Source: an uncultured Lachnospiraceae bacterium
GTDB lineage: Bacteria; Bacillota; Clostridia; Lachnospirales; Lachnospiraceae
Direction of reading: 5' to 3'
Length of the DNA: 15,181 nt
Assembly (NCBI GenBank): GCA_910577015.1
Contig: CAJTKU010000031.1
Coordinates: forward strand, 1 to 15,181
A program made the translations under genes and the position numbers. Below, piece after piece: positions 15,114 through 15,181 of this stretch. Positions within the stretch are counted from its first letter, which is position 1. Each line of letters opens with the position of its first letter. The notes under the pieces were generated by a model that was given only the letters and a program-made list of their open reading frames with translations, did not search any database and was not told the origin of the DNA.

Positions 15114-15153
15114 ATCATAAATGGGCGTGTAGGTTTGTCAAACATATGTTACA
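15114..15153 (-). promoter_or_regulatory. Nitroreductase-operon promoter with abutting operator-like motif
   Basis: On the minus strand TTGACA (15141-15136) and TATGAT (15119-15114) are 16 bases apart; a perfect TATAAT (15114-15109) is also present, at a 21-base spacing. TGTAACATATGT (15153-15142) directly abuts the -35, and TTACA-CCGAC-TGTAA (15149-15163) forms a dyad overlapping it. The 12-base motif is identical to one before the methyltransferase gene, pointing to a shared regulator. Confidence 0.6.
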
Positions 15154-15181
15154 CCGACTGTAAATAATCCCTTAATATCTG

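Noticed and set aside
1..15181. CRISPR arrays, tRNA/rRNA genes, insertion sequences, prophage genes or a defence island
   Set aside because: I saw no regularly spaced repeats, no cloverleaf-like sequences and no transposase, integrase or phage-type proteins. The toxin-antitoxin pair alone does not make a defence island.

Overview
The window looks like a chromosomal segment of an anaerobic Firmicute, most likely a Lachnospiraceae-type Clostridia. The grounds are strong AAGGAGG-like ribosome binding sites, regular TTG starts, a CarD-family regulator, clostridial-type HAD phosphatases, an S11 D-Ala-D-Ala carboxypeptidase with an SGG motif, and a two-gene NADPH-type glutamate synthase. This is inferred from protein character; no rRNA or tRNA is present to confirm it. 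The longest stretch without a gene is 245 bases (6143-6387), so no gap exceeds 300 bases.

Layout: everything from 137 to 12471 is on the plus strand and everything from 12472 to 15024 is on the minus strand. Region A (1-3068) is a tight operon of a SAM-dependent methyltransferase, a HAD phosphatase and a MATE efflux pump. Region B (3069-4606) is visibly more A+T-rich. It begins with a long imperfect inverted repeat, followed by a Phd/YefM-RelE/ParE toxin-antitoxin pair with its own promoter, then a second HAD phosphatase. Region C (4631-6142) is a single gene that fuses a phosphoglycolate-phosphatase-like HAD domain to a CPBP (CaaX/Abi) intramembrane protease. Region D (6143-12471) is the gltBD glutamate synthase operon. 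Its control region holds dyad repeats, a clear promoter and an intrinsic-terminator-like hairpin that starts almost at the predicted transcription start. Region E (12472-15181), on the minus strand, has a nitroreductase-like gene and a membrane-anchored D,D-carboxypeptidase in one operon, then a CarD-family gene with its own promoter. The carD stop codon touches the gltD stop codon.

How the genes work together: GltB and GltD form glutamate synthase, which makes glutamate from glutamine and 2-oxoglutarate and is the core of ammonium assimilation. The carboxypeptidase trims peptidoglycan stem peptides. The methyltransferase, HAD and MATE genes may modify and export a compound, but the substrate cannot be told from sequence. 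The most unusual items are the HAD-CPBP fusion and the architecture of the gltB leader. No CRISPR array, insertion sequence, prophage or obvious new defence system is visible.
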